Shown here: one piece after another, positions 25,945 to 34,170 of the stretch
How the letters are laid out: every line of letters starts with the position of its first letter
Position numbering within the stretch: position 1 is the stretch's first letter
Source: Candidatus Saccharimonadota bacterium
GTDB taxonomy: Bacteria; Patescibacteriota; Saccharimonadia; Saccharimonadales; Saccharimonadaceae
NCBI GenBank assembly: GCA_017515205.1
Contig: JAFWHN010000004.1
Location: 1 to 40,267 of the forward strand
Reading direction: 5' to 3'
Length of the DNA stretch: 40,267 nt
The notes under the pieces: generated by a model
What the model was told of the DNA's origin: nothing
The model's database searches: none
Seen by the model: the letters and a program-made list of their open reading frames with translations, nothing else
Program-made: the position numbers and the translations under genes

Positions 25945-27420
25945 TTATTTCTTGGTTTTGTGCTTCGGGATAACGTCATCGGGGCGATTAATGAGGTTGA
26001 GGCGATGAAGTAACTTAGAACGAGCGTGTGAAGTGATGATACGGTCTAGCCAAGATGTTTTAGGTGTTTGGTTTTTAGAGGTAAGAATCTCGACAATGTC
26101 GCCTTGTTCTAATCTTTTATTCAGATTACTCATCTTGCCATTGATTTTGACGCCTACTACGTGATCGCCGATTTCGGAATGTAAGCGATAAGCAAAGTCT
26201 AGAGGTAAAGCACCTTTAGGAAGATCAATGATATCGCCTTTTGGGGTATAGACAAAAATCTTATCGGCAAAGAGGTTGATTTTAAGTTTTTTAAGGTCAA
26301 CTTTTTTACCTTCACGGAGTTTAGCAGCGGTCATTTGAAGTTCAGTAATCCAGAGAAGGTTAGTAGGAAGATGCTCAATTTTACCTTTTTTATAATTCTC
26401 TGTTAACTTTTGCTCATTGTAATAGAAGCTGGCAGCGAGACCGCGTTCGGCGTATTCATGCATCTCCTTGGTACGAATCTGAAATTCAACCACATGCTTG
26501 TCTTTAGTAATAACTGTGGTATGAATAGATTGATAACCGTTTTGCTTAGGCATGGCAATATAATCTTTGATACGACCATTCATAGGGGTATATAGAGAGT
26601 GAATAATGCCGAGAGCCAGATAACAGTCGGTAACATCCTCCACAATTACACGAAGAGCGGTAAGATCATAAACTGCATTAATGTTTTGATCGTATTTGGC
26701 GAGTTTTTTGTGAAGCGAGTAAACTGACTTCACGCGACCAGAAAGTTGAAACTTGATTTTTTCCTTTTTAAGGGCTGCGGTAACTTCTTCTTCGATCTTT
26801 TTGAGAGATTTCTCGGCGGATTTATTGCGTGTTTCAATCAGTTTTTTCAACTCTTCAAAACGTCTAGGATCAACATATTTAAAAGACAGGTCGGCAAGTT
26901 CTACGCGAAGAAGTCCCATATTGAGACGGTCGGCTAGCGGAGCAAAAACCTCTAGGGTTTCCTTGGCGATTTTCTTTTGTTTATCTGGTGGAAGTGCAGA
27001 AAGAGTGCGCAGGTTATGCAGGCGGTCAGCAAGTTTAATAATGAGGACACGGATATCATCACCGAGGGCAATCATAAGACGGAGGAAATTATCCTTCGTG
27101 GCGGGAAGATAAGTATCGATATCGCGCATACCATTACGGGCAGTAGAGAGCTTAGTCACGCCATCAACTAGGAAGGCAACCGATTCGCCAAATTCTTTTT
27201 TGATGTCTTCAAGGGTAAGATCAGTGTCTTCAACGGTATCATGTAGAATACCAGCAATAATAGTATCCTCGTCCATGCCCCACTCTTCAAGAATTTTTTT
27301 GACAGCTAGAGGATGCACAATATACGGCTCGCCGGTTTTACGAAACTGGCCTTCATGAGCCTTTTTAGCTACTTCTACGGCGTGCTCAATACGGGCCGAA
27401 TCAGGTTTTTTCTGTACCAT
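25945..27420 (-). CDS. (p)ppGpp synthetase/hydrolase without C-terminal regulatory domains
   Basis: 491 aa from ATG 27420. The HD hydrolase domain has HDTVEDT (about residue 60) and the synthetase domain has RVIVEDVTDCY and YIAMPKQNGYQSIHTTV. It then has a TGS domain (KIFVYTPKGDIIDLPKGA) and stops. The helical, zinc-finger and ACT domains of full RelA/SpoT (~700-750 aa) are missing, so ribosome sensing as in long RelA is doubtful. I moved the start from 27438 to 27420: a TATAAT (27427-27432) covers the interval and ends 6 nt before this ATG, so the mRNA is probably leaderless. The promoter abuts the nrdG stop. Confidence 0.9.
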   Translation of the reverse strand: MVQKKPDSARIEHAVEVAKKAHEGQFRKTGEPYIVHPLAVKKILEEWGMDEDTIIAGILHDTVEDTDLTLEDIKKEFGESVAFLVDGVTKLSTARNGMRDIDTYLPATKDNFLRLMIALGDDIRVLIIKLADRLHNLRTLSALPPDKQKKIAKETLEVFAPLADRLNMGLLRVELADLSFKYVDPRRFEELKKLIETRNKSAEKSLKKIEEEVTAALKKEKIKFQLSGRVKSVYSLHKKLAKYDQNINAVYDLTALRVIVEDVTDCYLALGIIHSLYTPMNGRIKDYIAMPKQNGYQSIHTTVITKDKHVVEFQIRTKEMHEYAERGLAASFYYNEQKLTENYKKGKIEHLPTNLLWITELQMTAAKLREGKKVDLKKLKINLFADKIFVYTPKGDIIDLPKGALPLDFAYRLHSEIGDHVVGVKINGKMSNLNKRLEQGDIVEILTSKNQTPKTSWLDRIITSHARSKLLHRLNLINRPDDVIPKHKTKK

Positions 27421-27437
27421 ACCTATATTATACAACA

Positions 27438-27992
27438 CTATTCAACTGACAGGATTTTGCCAGTACCGAGCTCTAGGTGAAGGAGACGCTGGTTCTTGGA
27501 GCCGCGAAAACGGAGGCTGAGGTCACGCTGGCTGAGGATGAAAGGACCATCAATTAGAGCGTCCAAGGATTTGAGAAACTCCCAAGGAGCGCCACCGTGT
27601 TCTTTGATAATCTCATAGGTAAAACCAGAGAAGCTCCAGACGTTCCAACCGAGTTCTTTACGGCACCAGTCAGCAATTTCCTTGCAAGATTTAGCCTGAA
27701 CAAAAGGTTCACCACCACAGAAAGTAAGACCAGCTTGACCTTTAAATTCTCTCAGCTCTTTTTTAAGGTCGTCAATTTTGACCAAGAAGCCGGCTTCGTA
27801 GTCCCAGGTTTCAGGGTTTTGGCAACCTTTACAGTGATTGGGACAGCCCTGAGTCCAGAGGACTACGCGGAGGCCGTCGCCGTTTACGATGTTATCATGC
27901 TCGAGCGGACCGGACATCCGAATGTAGCCATCGGGCGTTTCGAGCTGGCGCGCAATCTTGTTTAGTGAAATTTGATGCCAATCTGTGTTCAT
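27438..27992 (-). CDS. nrdG: Anaerobic ribonucleotide reductase activase (radical SAM)
   Basis: 184 aa. It makes the glycyl radical on NrdD by reductive cleavage of S-adenosylmethionine. The 4Fe-4S ligands are CPNHCKGC (C-x3-C-x2-C) in WTQGCPNHCKGCQNP, and GGEP follows (TFCGGEP). About 22 extra residues precede the usual YIRMSGPLEHD-type start. GAGGAG lies 8 nt before the ATG. The gene lies after nrdD, across a ~120-bp palindromic element. The activase is intact although its partner lacks the recognised glycyl-radical motif. Confidence 0.92.
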   Translation of the reverse strand: MNTDWHQISLNKIARQLETPDGYIRMSGPLEHDNIVNGDGLRVVLWTQGCPNHCKGCQNPETWDYEAGFLVKIDDLKKELREFKGQAGLTFCGGEPFVQAKSCKEIADWCRKELGWNVWSFSGFTYEIIKEHGGAPWEFLKSLDALIDGPFILSQRDLSLRFRGSKNQRLLHLELGTGKILSVE

Positions 27993-28007
27993 ATGGTATA
28001 CTCCTCT

Positions 28008-28124
28008 AATGTTTAAATGATACTTTTCTCGATCCTCCTCGCTCGCACCCGTCGTTACGGGGCTCGCTTCGTCGTTCGCTCCCGTCGTCGCGAATGATCT
28101 CGAAAAGCATCATTTTAAACATTT
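28008..28124. repeat. Long palindromic element in the nrdD-nrdG gap
   Basis: The outer arms 28008-28034 and 28096-28124 are near-complementary over about 27 nt (ATGTTTAA, ATGAT, CTTTTC). They enclose ~60 nt that is much richer in G+C than the region, with repeated TCGYTCGCWCCCGTCGT-type units and an inner CCCGT/ACGGG hairpin. It starts 3 nt after the nrdD stop. The outline resembles palindromic intergenic repeats. An mRNA copy would form a large hairpin and could limit nrdG expression. A 38-codon ORF through it on the minus strand is taken as a by-product. Confidence 0.7.
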
Positions 28125-28126
28125 AA

Positions 28127-30322
28127 TTATTCTCCCTTAGCGCAGCTACAAACTTTCTCGAATGGGACATCACCTTCGAGTCGGCCACAATGTGGACAGC
28201 GATCGCCGGAAATGACACCAGAGAAGCCGCAGACTGGATCACGGTCAACTGGGTGGTTGACGGAACCGTAGCCGACACCTTCGTCGTGCATTTTGCGAAT
28301 CACGGCTTCAAAGGCTGGGAGATTCTGCGATGGATCACCATCGAGCTCAATATAAGTAATGTGGCCAGCGTTACAAAGCGCATGATACGGAGCTTCGATT
28401 TCGATCTTTTCGAAAGCGGAAATTGGGAAGTAAACCGGTACGTGGAAGGAATTGGTATAGAATTCACGGTCGGTGACACCTTTAATTTTGCCGTATTCTT
28501 TACGATCTATCTTAGTAAAGCGGCCAGCGATGCCTTCGGCTGGAGTAGCAAGTAAGGAGAAGTTGAGTTTGTGTTTCTTGCAGTAGCTATCACATTTTTC
28601 GCGCATATGAGTAACGATATCAAGGCCGAGATCACGAGCATCTTCATCTTCACCGTGATGTTTGCCAGTCATAGCTACGAGAGTTTCAGCCAGGCCGATA
28701 AAGCCGATGGATAGAGTACCATGCTTAATCACATCGCGTAAAGTATCGTTCGGGCCAAGTTTCTCAGAGCCAAACCAGTTCCCTTGCCCCATTAAGAATG
28801 GGAAGTTACGAACGTGTTGTTTAGCCTGAAAATCAAAGCGATCAAGAAGTTCATCTCTCACGAGATCCATTTTTTCGTCAAGCTCTTTATAGAAGCCATC
28901 CCAGTCAGCTTCTTTCCTTTCACCGAGGCAGATACCGTGCTTGATGCCAATACGTACTAGATTAATAGTGGTGAAGGAAAGATTACCGCGACCGGTGACA
29001 ATACCGTCAGACTCTGGGAAGACAGATGAAAAGACGCGGGTGCGGCAACCCATGGTCGCAATTTCGGTGCGATAATCACCCTTTTTATAATATTTGAGGT
29101 TATAAGGAGCATCGATGAAACAGAAATTCGGGAAAAGACGCTTAGCAGAGACCGCCATGGACTTTTTAAAGATGTCATAATTGGGGTCCTCGGGGTTATA
29201 ATTAACTCCCTCTTTAACTTTTAGGATAGAAATTGGAAAAATCGGCGTTTCGCCCTTGCCGAGACCTTTTTCGGTAGCGTCGAGGAAGCAATGAGAAACT
29301 AAGCGACCAGCTGGAGTGGTATCGGTACCGAAGTTAATACTGGTAAATGGTACCTGGGCACCAGCACGGGAATGCATAGTGTTGAGGTTATGGATGAAGC
29401 CCTCCATGGCTTGGAAAGTTTCGCGTTCGACATCTTCGTTACTAGCTTCGATGATTTCCCTCGGCCATTTGGCTTTTTTAAGTTTAGCATCATCACCATA
29501 TTCGTAATCATCTTTGACGGTGAGATCGAGTTTTTTACCGGTAAACTTGTTGTACTTTTCGAGATTTTTCTTCAAAGCTTTGCGGAAAGATTTGTGAACG
29601 CCTGGAGCCATGGCGTAGTCAAAGTTTGGGATAGACTGACCACCGTGCTGCTCGTTTTGGTTGGCTTGGAGTAAGATTGCTGCAAGAGCGCCGTAAGAGC
29701 TAATGGAATTCGGAGTGCGAAGATGTCCGTGACCAGTATTAAAACCACCATTTTCAAACATCCGGAATGGATCAGATTGACAGCAAGTCAGAGTACCAGT
29801 AGCGTAAAAATCAAGATCGTGAATATGGATGTCGCCGTTGTCGTGAGCCGCAGCAATATCAGGACGAAGGAGCAGAGATTTAGCAAAAACCTTGGAACCT
29901 TCGGCGCCGAACTGGAGCATTTTGCCCATGGCAGAGTTACCATCGACGTTGGCGTTAGACCGTTTAATATCAGAATCTTCAGAAGCGTCAGCATGAGAAA
30001 TCGTACGATAAATCATCATAAGGTCAGATTTGGCATCACGAATACGAGAGCGTTCTTGGCGATAGCGAATGTAAGCTCTGGCGGTTTTCTTGAAACTGGA
30101 TTCCATCAAAACTTCTTCAACGATATCTTGAATTTGTTCAACGTTAGGAGTACGAGCCGTAATGGTCTCTTCGGCACGCTTTAAAACTTTGTCGGTTAAA
30201 GCCTTGGCACGGTCATATTTAAATTCTTCTGTAGCTAGACCGGCTTTCGCGATGGCTTCAGTAATTTTATCGGGATCAAATTTGACGATTTTGCCGTCCC
30301 GCTTGACGATTCTTTTGAACAT
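28127..30322 (-). CDS. nrdD: Anaerobic ribonucleoside-triphosphate reductase, C-terminus lacking glycyl-radical motif
   Basis: 731 aa; reduces NTPs to dNTPs without oxygen. An N-terminal ATP-cone (residues ~3-90, KRDGKIVKFDPDKI) is followed by the catalytic barrel with TGTLTCCQSDP, GHGHLRTPNSISSY, NQNEQHGGQSIP, MGCRTRV and RGNLSF. The C-terminus has the expected HPVDRDPVCGFSGVI and CPHCGR zinc region (698-712). In the related NrdD family I know, PFE is followed by RIRRITGYLVG, where the Gly carries the radical. Here residues 721-731 are FEKVCSCAKGE and the protein stops; no other frame restores RxxGY. Either the enzyme is dead, or the Gly comes from elsewhere. The promoter has NrdR-like boxes. 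Confidence 0.9.
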   Translation of the reverse strand: MFKRIVKRDGKIVKFDPDKITEAIAKAGLATEEFKYDRAKALTDKVLKRAEETITARTPNVEQIQDIVEEVLMESSFKKTARAYIRYRQERSRIRDAKSDLMMIYRTISHADASEDSDIKRSNANVDGNSAMGKMLQFGAEGSKVFAKSLLLRPDIAAAHDNGDIHIHDLDFYATGTLTCCQSDPFRMFENGGFNTGHGHLRTPNSISSYGALAAILLQANQNEQHGGQSIPNFDYAMAPGVHKSFRKALKKNLEKYNKFTGKKLDLTVKDDYEYGDDAKLKKAKWPREIIEASNEDVERETFQAMEGFIHNLNTMHSRAGAQVPFTSINFGTDTTPAGRLVSHCFLDATEKGLGKGETPIFPISILKVKEGVNYNPEDPNYDIFKKSMAVSAKRLFPNFCFIDAPYNLKYYKKGDYRTEIATMGCRTRVFSSVFPESDGIVTGRGNLSFTTINLVRIGIKHGICLGERKEADWDGFYKELDEKMDLVRDELLDRFDFQAKQHVRNFPFLMGQGNWFGSEKLGPNDTLRDVIKHGTLSIGFIGLAETLVAMTGKHHGEDEDARDLGLDIVTHMREKCDSYCKKHKLNFSLLATPAEGIAGRFTKIDRKEYGKIKGVTDREFYTNSFHVPVYFPISAFEKIEIEAPYHALCNAGHITYIELDGDPSQNLPAFEAVIRKMHDEGVGYGSVNHPVDRDPVCGFSGVISGDRCPHCGRLEGDVPFEKVCSCAKGE

Positions 30323-30358
30323 TTAATACCTCCTTCGTTGTTCAAATTTTGATGTTAA

Positions 30359-30412
30359 ACGCTACATTTAGTGCTTAATACCTAGTATATAACACTAAAT
30401 ATGGAATTGCAA
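30359..30412 (-). promoter_or_regulatory. nrdD promoter with two NrdR-like boxes
   Basis: Minus strand promoter: TTGCAA (30407-30412), 17-nt spacer, TATACT (30384-30389). On the plus strand, ACGCTACATTTAGTGC (30359-30374) and ACACTAAATATGGAAT (30392-30407) each match the NrdR consensus ACACWATATMTAGTGT at 12 of 16 positions. Their centres are 33 bp apart, about three helical turns. One lies in the spacer, the other over the expected start, so binding should repress. NrdR itself is not in the window. Confidence 0.65.
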
Positions 30413-30450
30413 GACTTTTTATGGTTATTTTTTTATGTTATAATCGCTGT

Positions 30451-30813
30451 ATGAGCAATAGTGATTTTGCTGGATTAAAAAGGTTTGAAACCATAACTAA
30501 AATTTTTAACGGCTTAATTTATTTCAATATTGTCGTGGTTGTGTTGCTATTTCTTGTATTTGGGATTAATTGGATAGTAAATCGTGATTATTATAATGCA
30601 GGTGGAGCGGGCACGATGATAGCTTTATTATATTGTGGACCGATTATTTTAGTGAACGTGGTTGCGTTTACCTACTTTTTGATACTTAGCATTTTAGCAG
30701 TTTCAAGAAAAAAGATTAACCAAAAAGTTGTTGCAAGGTTGTATAAAAAATCTGGGATTCTCTTCGGGGTGGAAATATTGGTATCTATGATTGCTTTAGC
30801 TTGTATTTTTTAG
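30451..30813 (+). CDS. Small three-helix membrane protein
   Basis: 120 aa with three to four hydrophobic segments (~22-45, 58-85, 103-120) and charged loops; family not recognised. TGTTATAAT (30439-30444) ends exactly 6 nt before ATG 30451, so I place the start there, not at 30421 (10 codons upstream, inside the promoter). Its stop overlaps the end of the convergent sufD-like gene by 4 nt. Confidence 0.6.
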   Translation: MSNSDFAGLKRFETITKIFNGLIYFNIVVVVLLFLVFGINWIVNRDYYNAGGAGTMIALLYCGPIILVNVVAFTYFLILSILAVSRKKINQKVVARLYKKSGILFGVEILVSMIALACIF

Positions 30814-31733
30814 CGTAAAAAGCCATTAATAATCTTACTTTCGGCTTCTTTTTTGGTGGCGCCGAGAGTCATGAGTTTTGTGATTTGGTCGCCGGCAATT
30901 TTGCCGATGGCAGCCTCGTGGATTAATTCAGCGTCTTTGGTCTTAGCATCAAGAGCTGGAATGGCATGGACGCTGGCTTCATCCATGATAATAGCGTCAC
31001 AAGCAGAGTGACCACGGCATTTGTTGTTCCCTGCAATAGTGGCTTTAAAAAGCTGTTTTGAATAGTCTTGGGCGATGGAACGAGAGGCGATATCGGCGGT
31101 AGAATCCTTGCCATTCAAAGCTACTTCGTAAGAGCTTTCGGCAGTTTGGCGACTGTGCGTCATGAGACGTTCAGTGACTAGGAGCTTCGCAGAATCTCCA
31201 ACTTCAGCAATGGTCTTTCTAACGGTGGAGTCGACACCTTTGATTTGTTCGAGGAAAAGTTCAGCCGAAGCACCTTTTTCAAGATAAACTTCCGTGGTGG
31301 GGTTTAGAATTTTACCACCACTACCGGGGCCAAAACCGTAATGTTTTTCAATATACTTAATTTTGGAATTTTTACCGACATAAAAACGGTGAATACCATT
31401 ATGGACGGAATCCTGGCCGCCACAATTATAAATGCCGCAGCCGGCGATGATAGTTACTTCAGCGTTATCGCCAATATGAAAATCGTTGTAGACTGCTTCT
31501 TTTAAGCCGGTGGCACTGATGGCAACCGGAATATGGACTTGCTCGCCCTTGGTGTCATTTTTAACGTAAATATCGAGACCACTCTTTTTAGTCTTTGGCT
31601 CGACGTCGATATTTTTAGTGGAGTGGCGACCGACGGATTTGCCATTAACGCGGAAATTGTAGGCGCCTTCGGGAATCTGAAAATCACCAGAAACTTCGCA
31701 AAAAATTTGTTTTTCTGCTTCGCTTAAGTTCAT
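30810..31733 (-). CDS. SufB/SufD-family Fe-S assembly scaffold protein
   Basis: 307 aa, much shorter than SufB (~470). The core beta-helix and C-terminal part are conserved: CRGHSACDAIIMDEASVHAIPALD and IHEAAIGKIAGDQITKLMTLGATKKEAES match SufB/SufD. It should form a complex with the ATPase upstream. The start is ATG 31733, whose ATGA overlaps the sufC stop; a longer frame to 31781 lies inside sufC. GGGGGAAC serves as ribosome site. No sufS, sufU or sufE is in the window; the two-gene layout resembles the minimal Suf-like systems reported for anaerobes and archaea. Confidence 0.82.
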   Translation of the reverse strand: MNLSEAEKQIFCEVSGDFQIPEGAYNFRVNGKSVGRHSTKNIDVEPKTKKSGLDIYVKNDTKGEQVHIPVAISATGLKEAVYNDFHIGDNAEVTIIAGCGIYNCGGQDSVHNGIHRFYVGKNSKIKYIEKHYGFGPGSGGKILNPTTEVYLEKGASAELFLEQIKGVDSTVRKTIAEVGDSAKLLVTERLMTHSRQTAESSYEVALNGKDSTADIASRSIAQDYSKQLFKATIAGNNKCRGHSACDAIIMDEASVHAIPALDAKTKDAELIHEAAIGKIAGDQITKLMTLGATKKEAESKIINGFLR

Positions 31734-32425
31734 AGTTCCCCCTTGACGATTTGTGGTAGAAGCTTTTCGGGAGTGCCACAAGAAGCGATTTTGCCATGAG
31801 ACAAAACAATAATTTCGTCAGCGATTTTTAGAATTCGTTCTTGGTGTGAAATGACGATGGTAGTATGGGCGTTCTTTTTGGCCATTTTGAAAATCTTGGT
31901 GAGATTGTCAAAACTCCAGAGGTCAATACCGGCTTCTGGCTCATCAAAAATAGTAAGGTCAGCGTTTCTTTTAAGCACGGAAGCGATTTCAATCCGCTTT
32001 AATTCCCCGCCAGAAAGTTTGGAATTGACTTCGCGTAGGAGATAATCCTCTGGTGAGAGACCGACTGTCTTAAGGTAATCTCCGGCTTCCTTTTTGGAAA
32101 TTAGCTCACCACTCGCAGTATTTAAAAGATCATAAACGGTGATACCTTTGAATTTGACTGGCTCCTGAAACGAGAAAGCAATTCCCTTTTTGGCGCGGTC
32201 GGTGACTGGGAGCTTCGTAATGTCTTCGCCTTGCCAGAAAATTTGACCACTGGTAGGAGTTTTGATGCCCATAATGATTTCGGCAAGAGTAGATTTGCCA
32301 CTGCCGTTCTGGCCAGTAATTACCGTAAAGCTGCCGGGTTTAATCCGTAGCGAAATATGGTCTAGGATTAACTGCCTAGACCCACCGGACTTCACCTCGT
32401 AGCTGATATCTTTTAATTCTAACAC
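31730..32425 (-). CDS. sufC: SufC-type ABC ATPase for Fe-S cluster assembly
   Basis: 231 aa. Walker A GQNGSGKST, signature LSGGELKRIEI, Walker B LTIFDEPEAGID and the switch His (VISHQERIL) are complete. SufC proteins power the SufB/D scaffold in the cytoplasm. The start is GTG at 32425; TGATAAAAT (32433-32438) ends 7 nt before it, giving a leaderless mRNA. The TGA stop overlaps the next ATG by 4 nt (ATGA). Confidence 0.9.
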   Translation of the reverse strand: MLELKDISYEVKSGGSRQLILDHISLRIKPGSFTVITGQNGSGKSTLAEIIMGIKTPTSGQIFWQGEDITKLPVTDRAKKGIAFSFQEPVKFKGITVYDLLNTASGELISKKEAGDYLKTVGLSPEDYLLREVNSKLSGGELKRIEIASVLKRNADLTIFDEPEAGIDLWSFDNLTKIFKMAKKNAHTTIVISHQERILKIADEIIVLSHGKIASCGTPEKLLPQIVKGEL

Positions 32426-32531
32426 TGGATTAATTTTATCATATTTTGAAATATCTGAGGAAGAATTGAGCCATGCTATAATAATGAAGGATGCTTTGGT
32501 GGGAGTTTTGAACTTTAAAGGAGGGATTTAA

Positions 32532-32960
32532 ATGGATATATTGGAATTCCAAAAAGAGTATCGGTGGCTGAGTAATTTTTGGCCGTGCTTTGTTACTTAC
32601 GATGGGCTAAACTTTAGTTCTTCTGAGGCGGCATATCAGGCTTCTAAATCTGAGTCCGCTGAAATTCGTAAAGAATTTGAATACTTGTCGGCCAAGGGAG
32701 CGAAAAAGAAAGGTCAAGCCATTGAAATCCGCCCGGATTGGGACGAAGTTAAAGATAAGGTAATGTATGAGATCTGCCGGAGTAAGTTCGACCAGAATCC
32801 TGAGCTAAAAGAAAAGCTTCTGGCGACTGGTGAGGCGAAACTTGTCGAAGGAAACGATTGGGGCGATACGTATTGGGGAATATGCAATGGCGAAGGCGAA
32901 AACAGGCTTGGCGAAATACTAATGCGTATACGCTCTGAATATCGAGAAGCCTTAAAATGA
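32532..32960 (+). CDS. NADAR (YbiA-like) domain protein
   Basis: 142 aa, a single domain. YRWLSNFWPC, SSEAAYQASKS, DWDEVKDKVMYEICRSKFDQN, LLATGEAKLVEGNDWGDTYWG and NRLGEILMRIR all match the NADAR fold (YbiA). Family members remove ADP-ribose from guanine bases and other targets and can act as antidotes to DNA ADP-ribosylating toxins; YbiA cleaves riboflavin intermediates. A TGCTATAAT promoter and an AAAGGAGGG ribosome site precede it. No DarT-like toxin is nearby, so the partner, if any, is elsewhere. Confidence 0.85.
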   Translation: MDILEFQKEYRWLSNFWPCFVTYDGLNFSSSEAAYQASKSESAEIRKEFEYLSAKGAKKKGQAIEIRPDWDEVKDKVMYEICRSKFDQNPELKEKLLATGEAKLVEGNDWGDTYWGICNGEGENRLGEILMRIRSEYREALK

Positions 32961-32974
32961 AGTATCCCGCGTTT

Positions 32975-32999
32975 TAAACCCTGCTCTAGCAGGGTTTTA
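32975..32999 (+). terminator. Terminator of the NADAR gene
   Basis: AAACCCTGC-TCTA-GCAGGGTTT, then TATTTT. The 3' end of the HD hydrolase gene (minus strand) runs into its right arm. Confidence 0.8.
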
Positions 33000-33638
33000 T
33001 TTTGCGTTTTTAAGCTTTTCAATATATATTCTTTGCGCTTCGATGAATTTTTCTTTGTTAGATAATAGTTTTCTAATGTCTGTTAAAAATTTCTCGTATT
33101 CTTCGTTTTTAAAGAAGAATTTGGCGTAGCCGTTTTCTCCAAATTTCTGTTTAAGATGTTCATAGGCACGATTAAATAGTTCATCGTCACTATATTCTGG
33201 GTGCAATTTTTTACCGTAGAAATAGCTTCTTTCTAGGCAAGAGTTAACACTGTTATTCCTATCTGCTGTTGACACAATTTTCCCATAAATGCTACGAGGT
33301 TCGTGATCAGAGGAAGCCCGATGATCTTCGATAGCTTCTTTGATTGTTTTTAGTTCATCTTCAGAGAAAAATTTTTTTAATTCTTGGTCTTTTTGCATAA
33401 TTTCTGCGGATACTAGTTCGTGTTTTTTGGGATCAATATGGTGCCCAATGTCGTGGTATGCGGCAACGACATAGACAATATCGTAATTAATATTTGGGAC
33501 AGTTTGAGCGAACTTAAAACTTCTATCTATAACATATTTAATGTGGCTGAGATTATGCGCAGGTTCATTTTTTTGGTATTCTGGGAAGACGTTATTCTCT
33601 ATGTGTTTTTGTATTTCGTCGTTGATTTTGATGCTCAT
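32997..33638 (-). CDS. HD-domain phosphohydrolase
   Basis: 213 aa. The metal site reads AHNLSHIKYV (first His), AAYHDIGHHID (His-Asp pair), EDHRASSDHEP and STADRNNSV (final Asp), as in single-domain HD hydrolases related to the YedJ type. It probably hydrolyses a nucleotide or a related phosphate ester; the substrate is unknown. The first ATG overlaps the stop of the upstream membrane protein gene (ATGA, 33635-33638), so the two are translationally coupled. Confidence 0.82.
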   Translation of the reverse strand: MSIKINDEIQKHIENNVFPEYQKNEPAHNLSHIKYVIDRSFKFAQTVPNINYDIVYVVAAYHDIGHHIDPKKHELVSAEIMQKDQELKKFFSEDELKTIKEAIEDHRASSDHEPRSIYGKIVSTADRNNSVNSCLERSYFYGKKLHPEYSDDELFNRAYEHLKQKFGENGYAKFFFKNEEYEKFLTDIRKLLSNKEKFIEAQRIYIEKLKNAK

Positions 33639-34066
33639 TTTGTACTAGTTTTGGCTTTGTTGTGATTCCAATAAACGAAAGTGGTGACAAGGCCAGCGAT
33701 GGTAAACATAGAACCAATAGCAATGACGATAGCAATGTGGTCGCCAGAACGAATTAACGAAGAGAGTGTGAGGCGGTCATAGAGAAAGAGAGTATATTCG
33801 TTATCAGTAGCAGCAGAAAGGGCGTTGCCGTCTTCGTCATGCTCAGTAGTACAAATGTAAGAGTTATCACGAGTGAACGCGTTGTCAGTTTTAGTTTCGT
33901 CATAGCAAAGGCCTGGGGCATCGGAAACGCTTTGAAAATTATTTGAAGCTTTATAGATATTAGAAGCCGTAGTAAAGGTGATGACACCAAAAGCTATACT
34001 CATAATAAGTAGCAAACTGGTGTTGATTTTGATACGAATATTCGTTTTGTTGGATTTAGTGCTCAT
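33635..34066 (-). CDS. Two-helix membrane protein with outer loop
   Basis: 143 aa. Helix ~14-35, an extracytoplasmic region of ~65 residues with two Cys (LCYDETKT, ICTTEHDEDG), helix ~108-132, and a basic tail. Family not recognised. TGCTACAAT (34073-34078) ends 6 nt before the ATG, giving a leaderless mRNA. It is coupled to the HD hydrolase gene through ATGA. Confidence 0.6.
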   Translation of the reverse strand: MSTKSNKTNIRIKINTSLLLIMSIAFGVITFTTASNIYKASNNFQSVSDAPGLCYDETKTDNAFTRDNSYICTTEHDEDGNALSAATDNEYTLFLYDRLTLSSLIRSGDHIAIVIAIGSMFTIAGLVTTFVYWNHNKAKTSTK

Positions 34067-34109
34067 GGCTTTATTGTAGCATATTTAGGTGAGATGTAGT
34101 ATAATAGTG

Positions 34110-34137
34110 AAAGAAGAAAAGCCCCTCTAGGAAGAGC
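34110..34137 (-). terminator. Terminator of the mini-ORF unit
   Basis: Minus strand AAAAGCTCTT-CCTAG-AGGGGCTTTT (10 bp with two G-T pairs), then CTTCTTTC. Confidence 0.6.
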
Positions 34138-34170
34138 TTTTCCGAAATGGGTTGTTCTAACTAGCTTTGG

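Noticed and set aside
27421-27438. Upstream ATG of relA/spoT at 27438
   Set aside because: TATAAT at 27427-27432 lies within these codons and ends 6 nt before ATG 27420, which also fits the homologous start.
28010-28126. 38-codon ORF running through the palindromic element
   Set aside because: Composition follows the TCG-rich repeat and the symmetry of the arms; a weak GGGAG upstream is not enough. It has no RxxGY motif that could complement NrdD.
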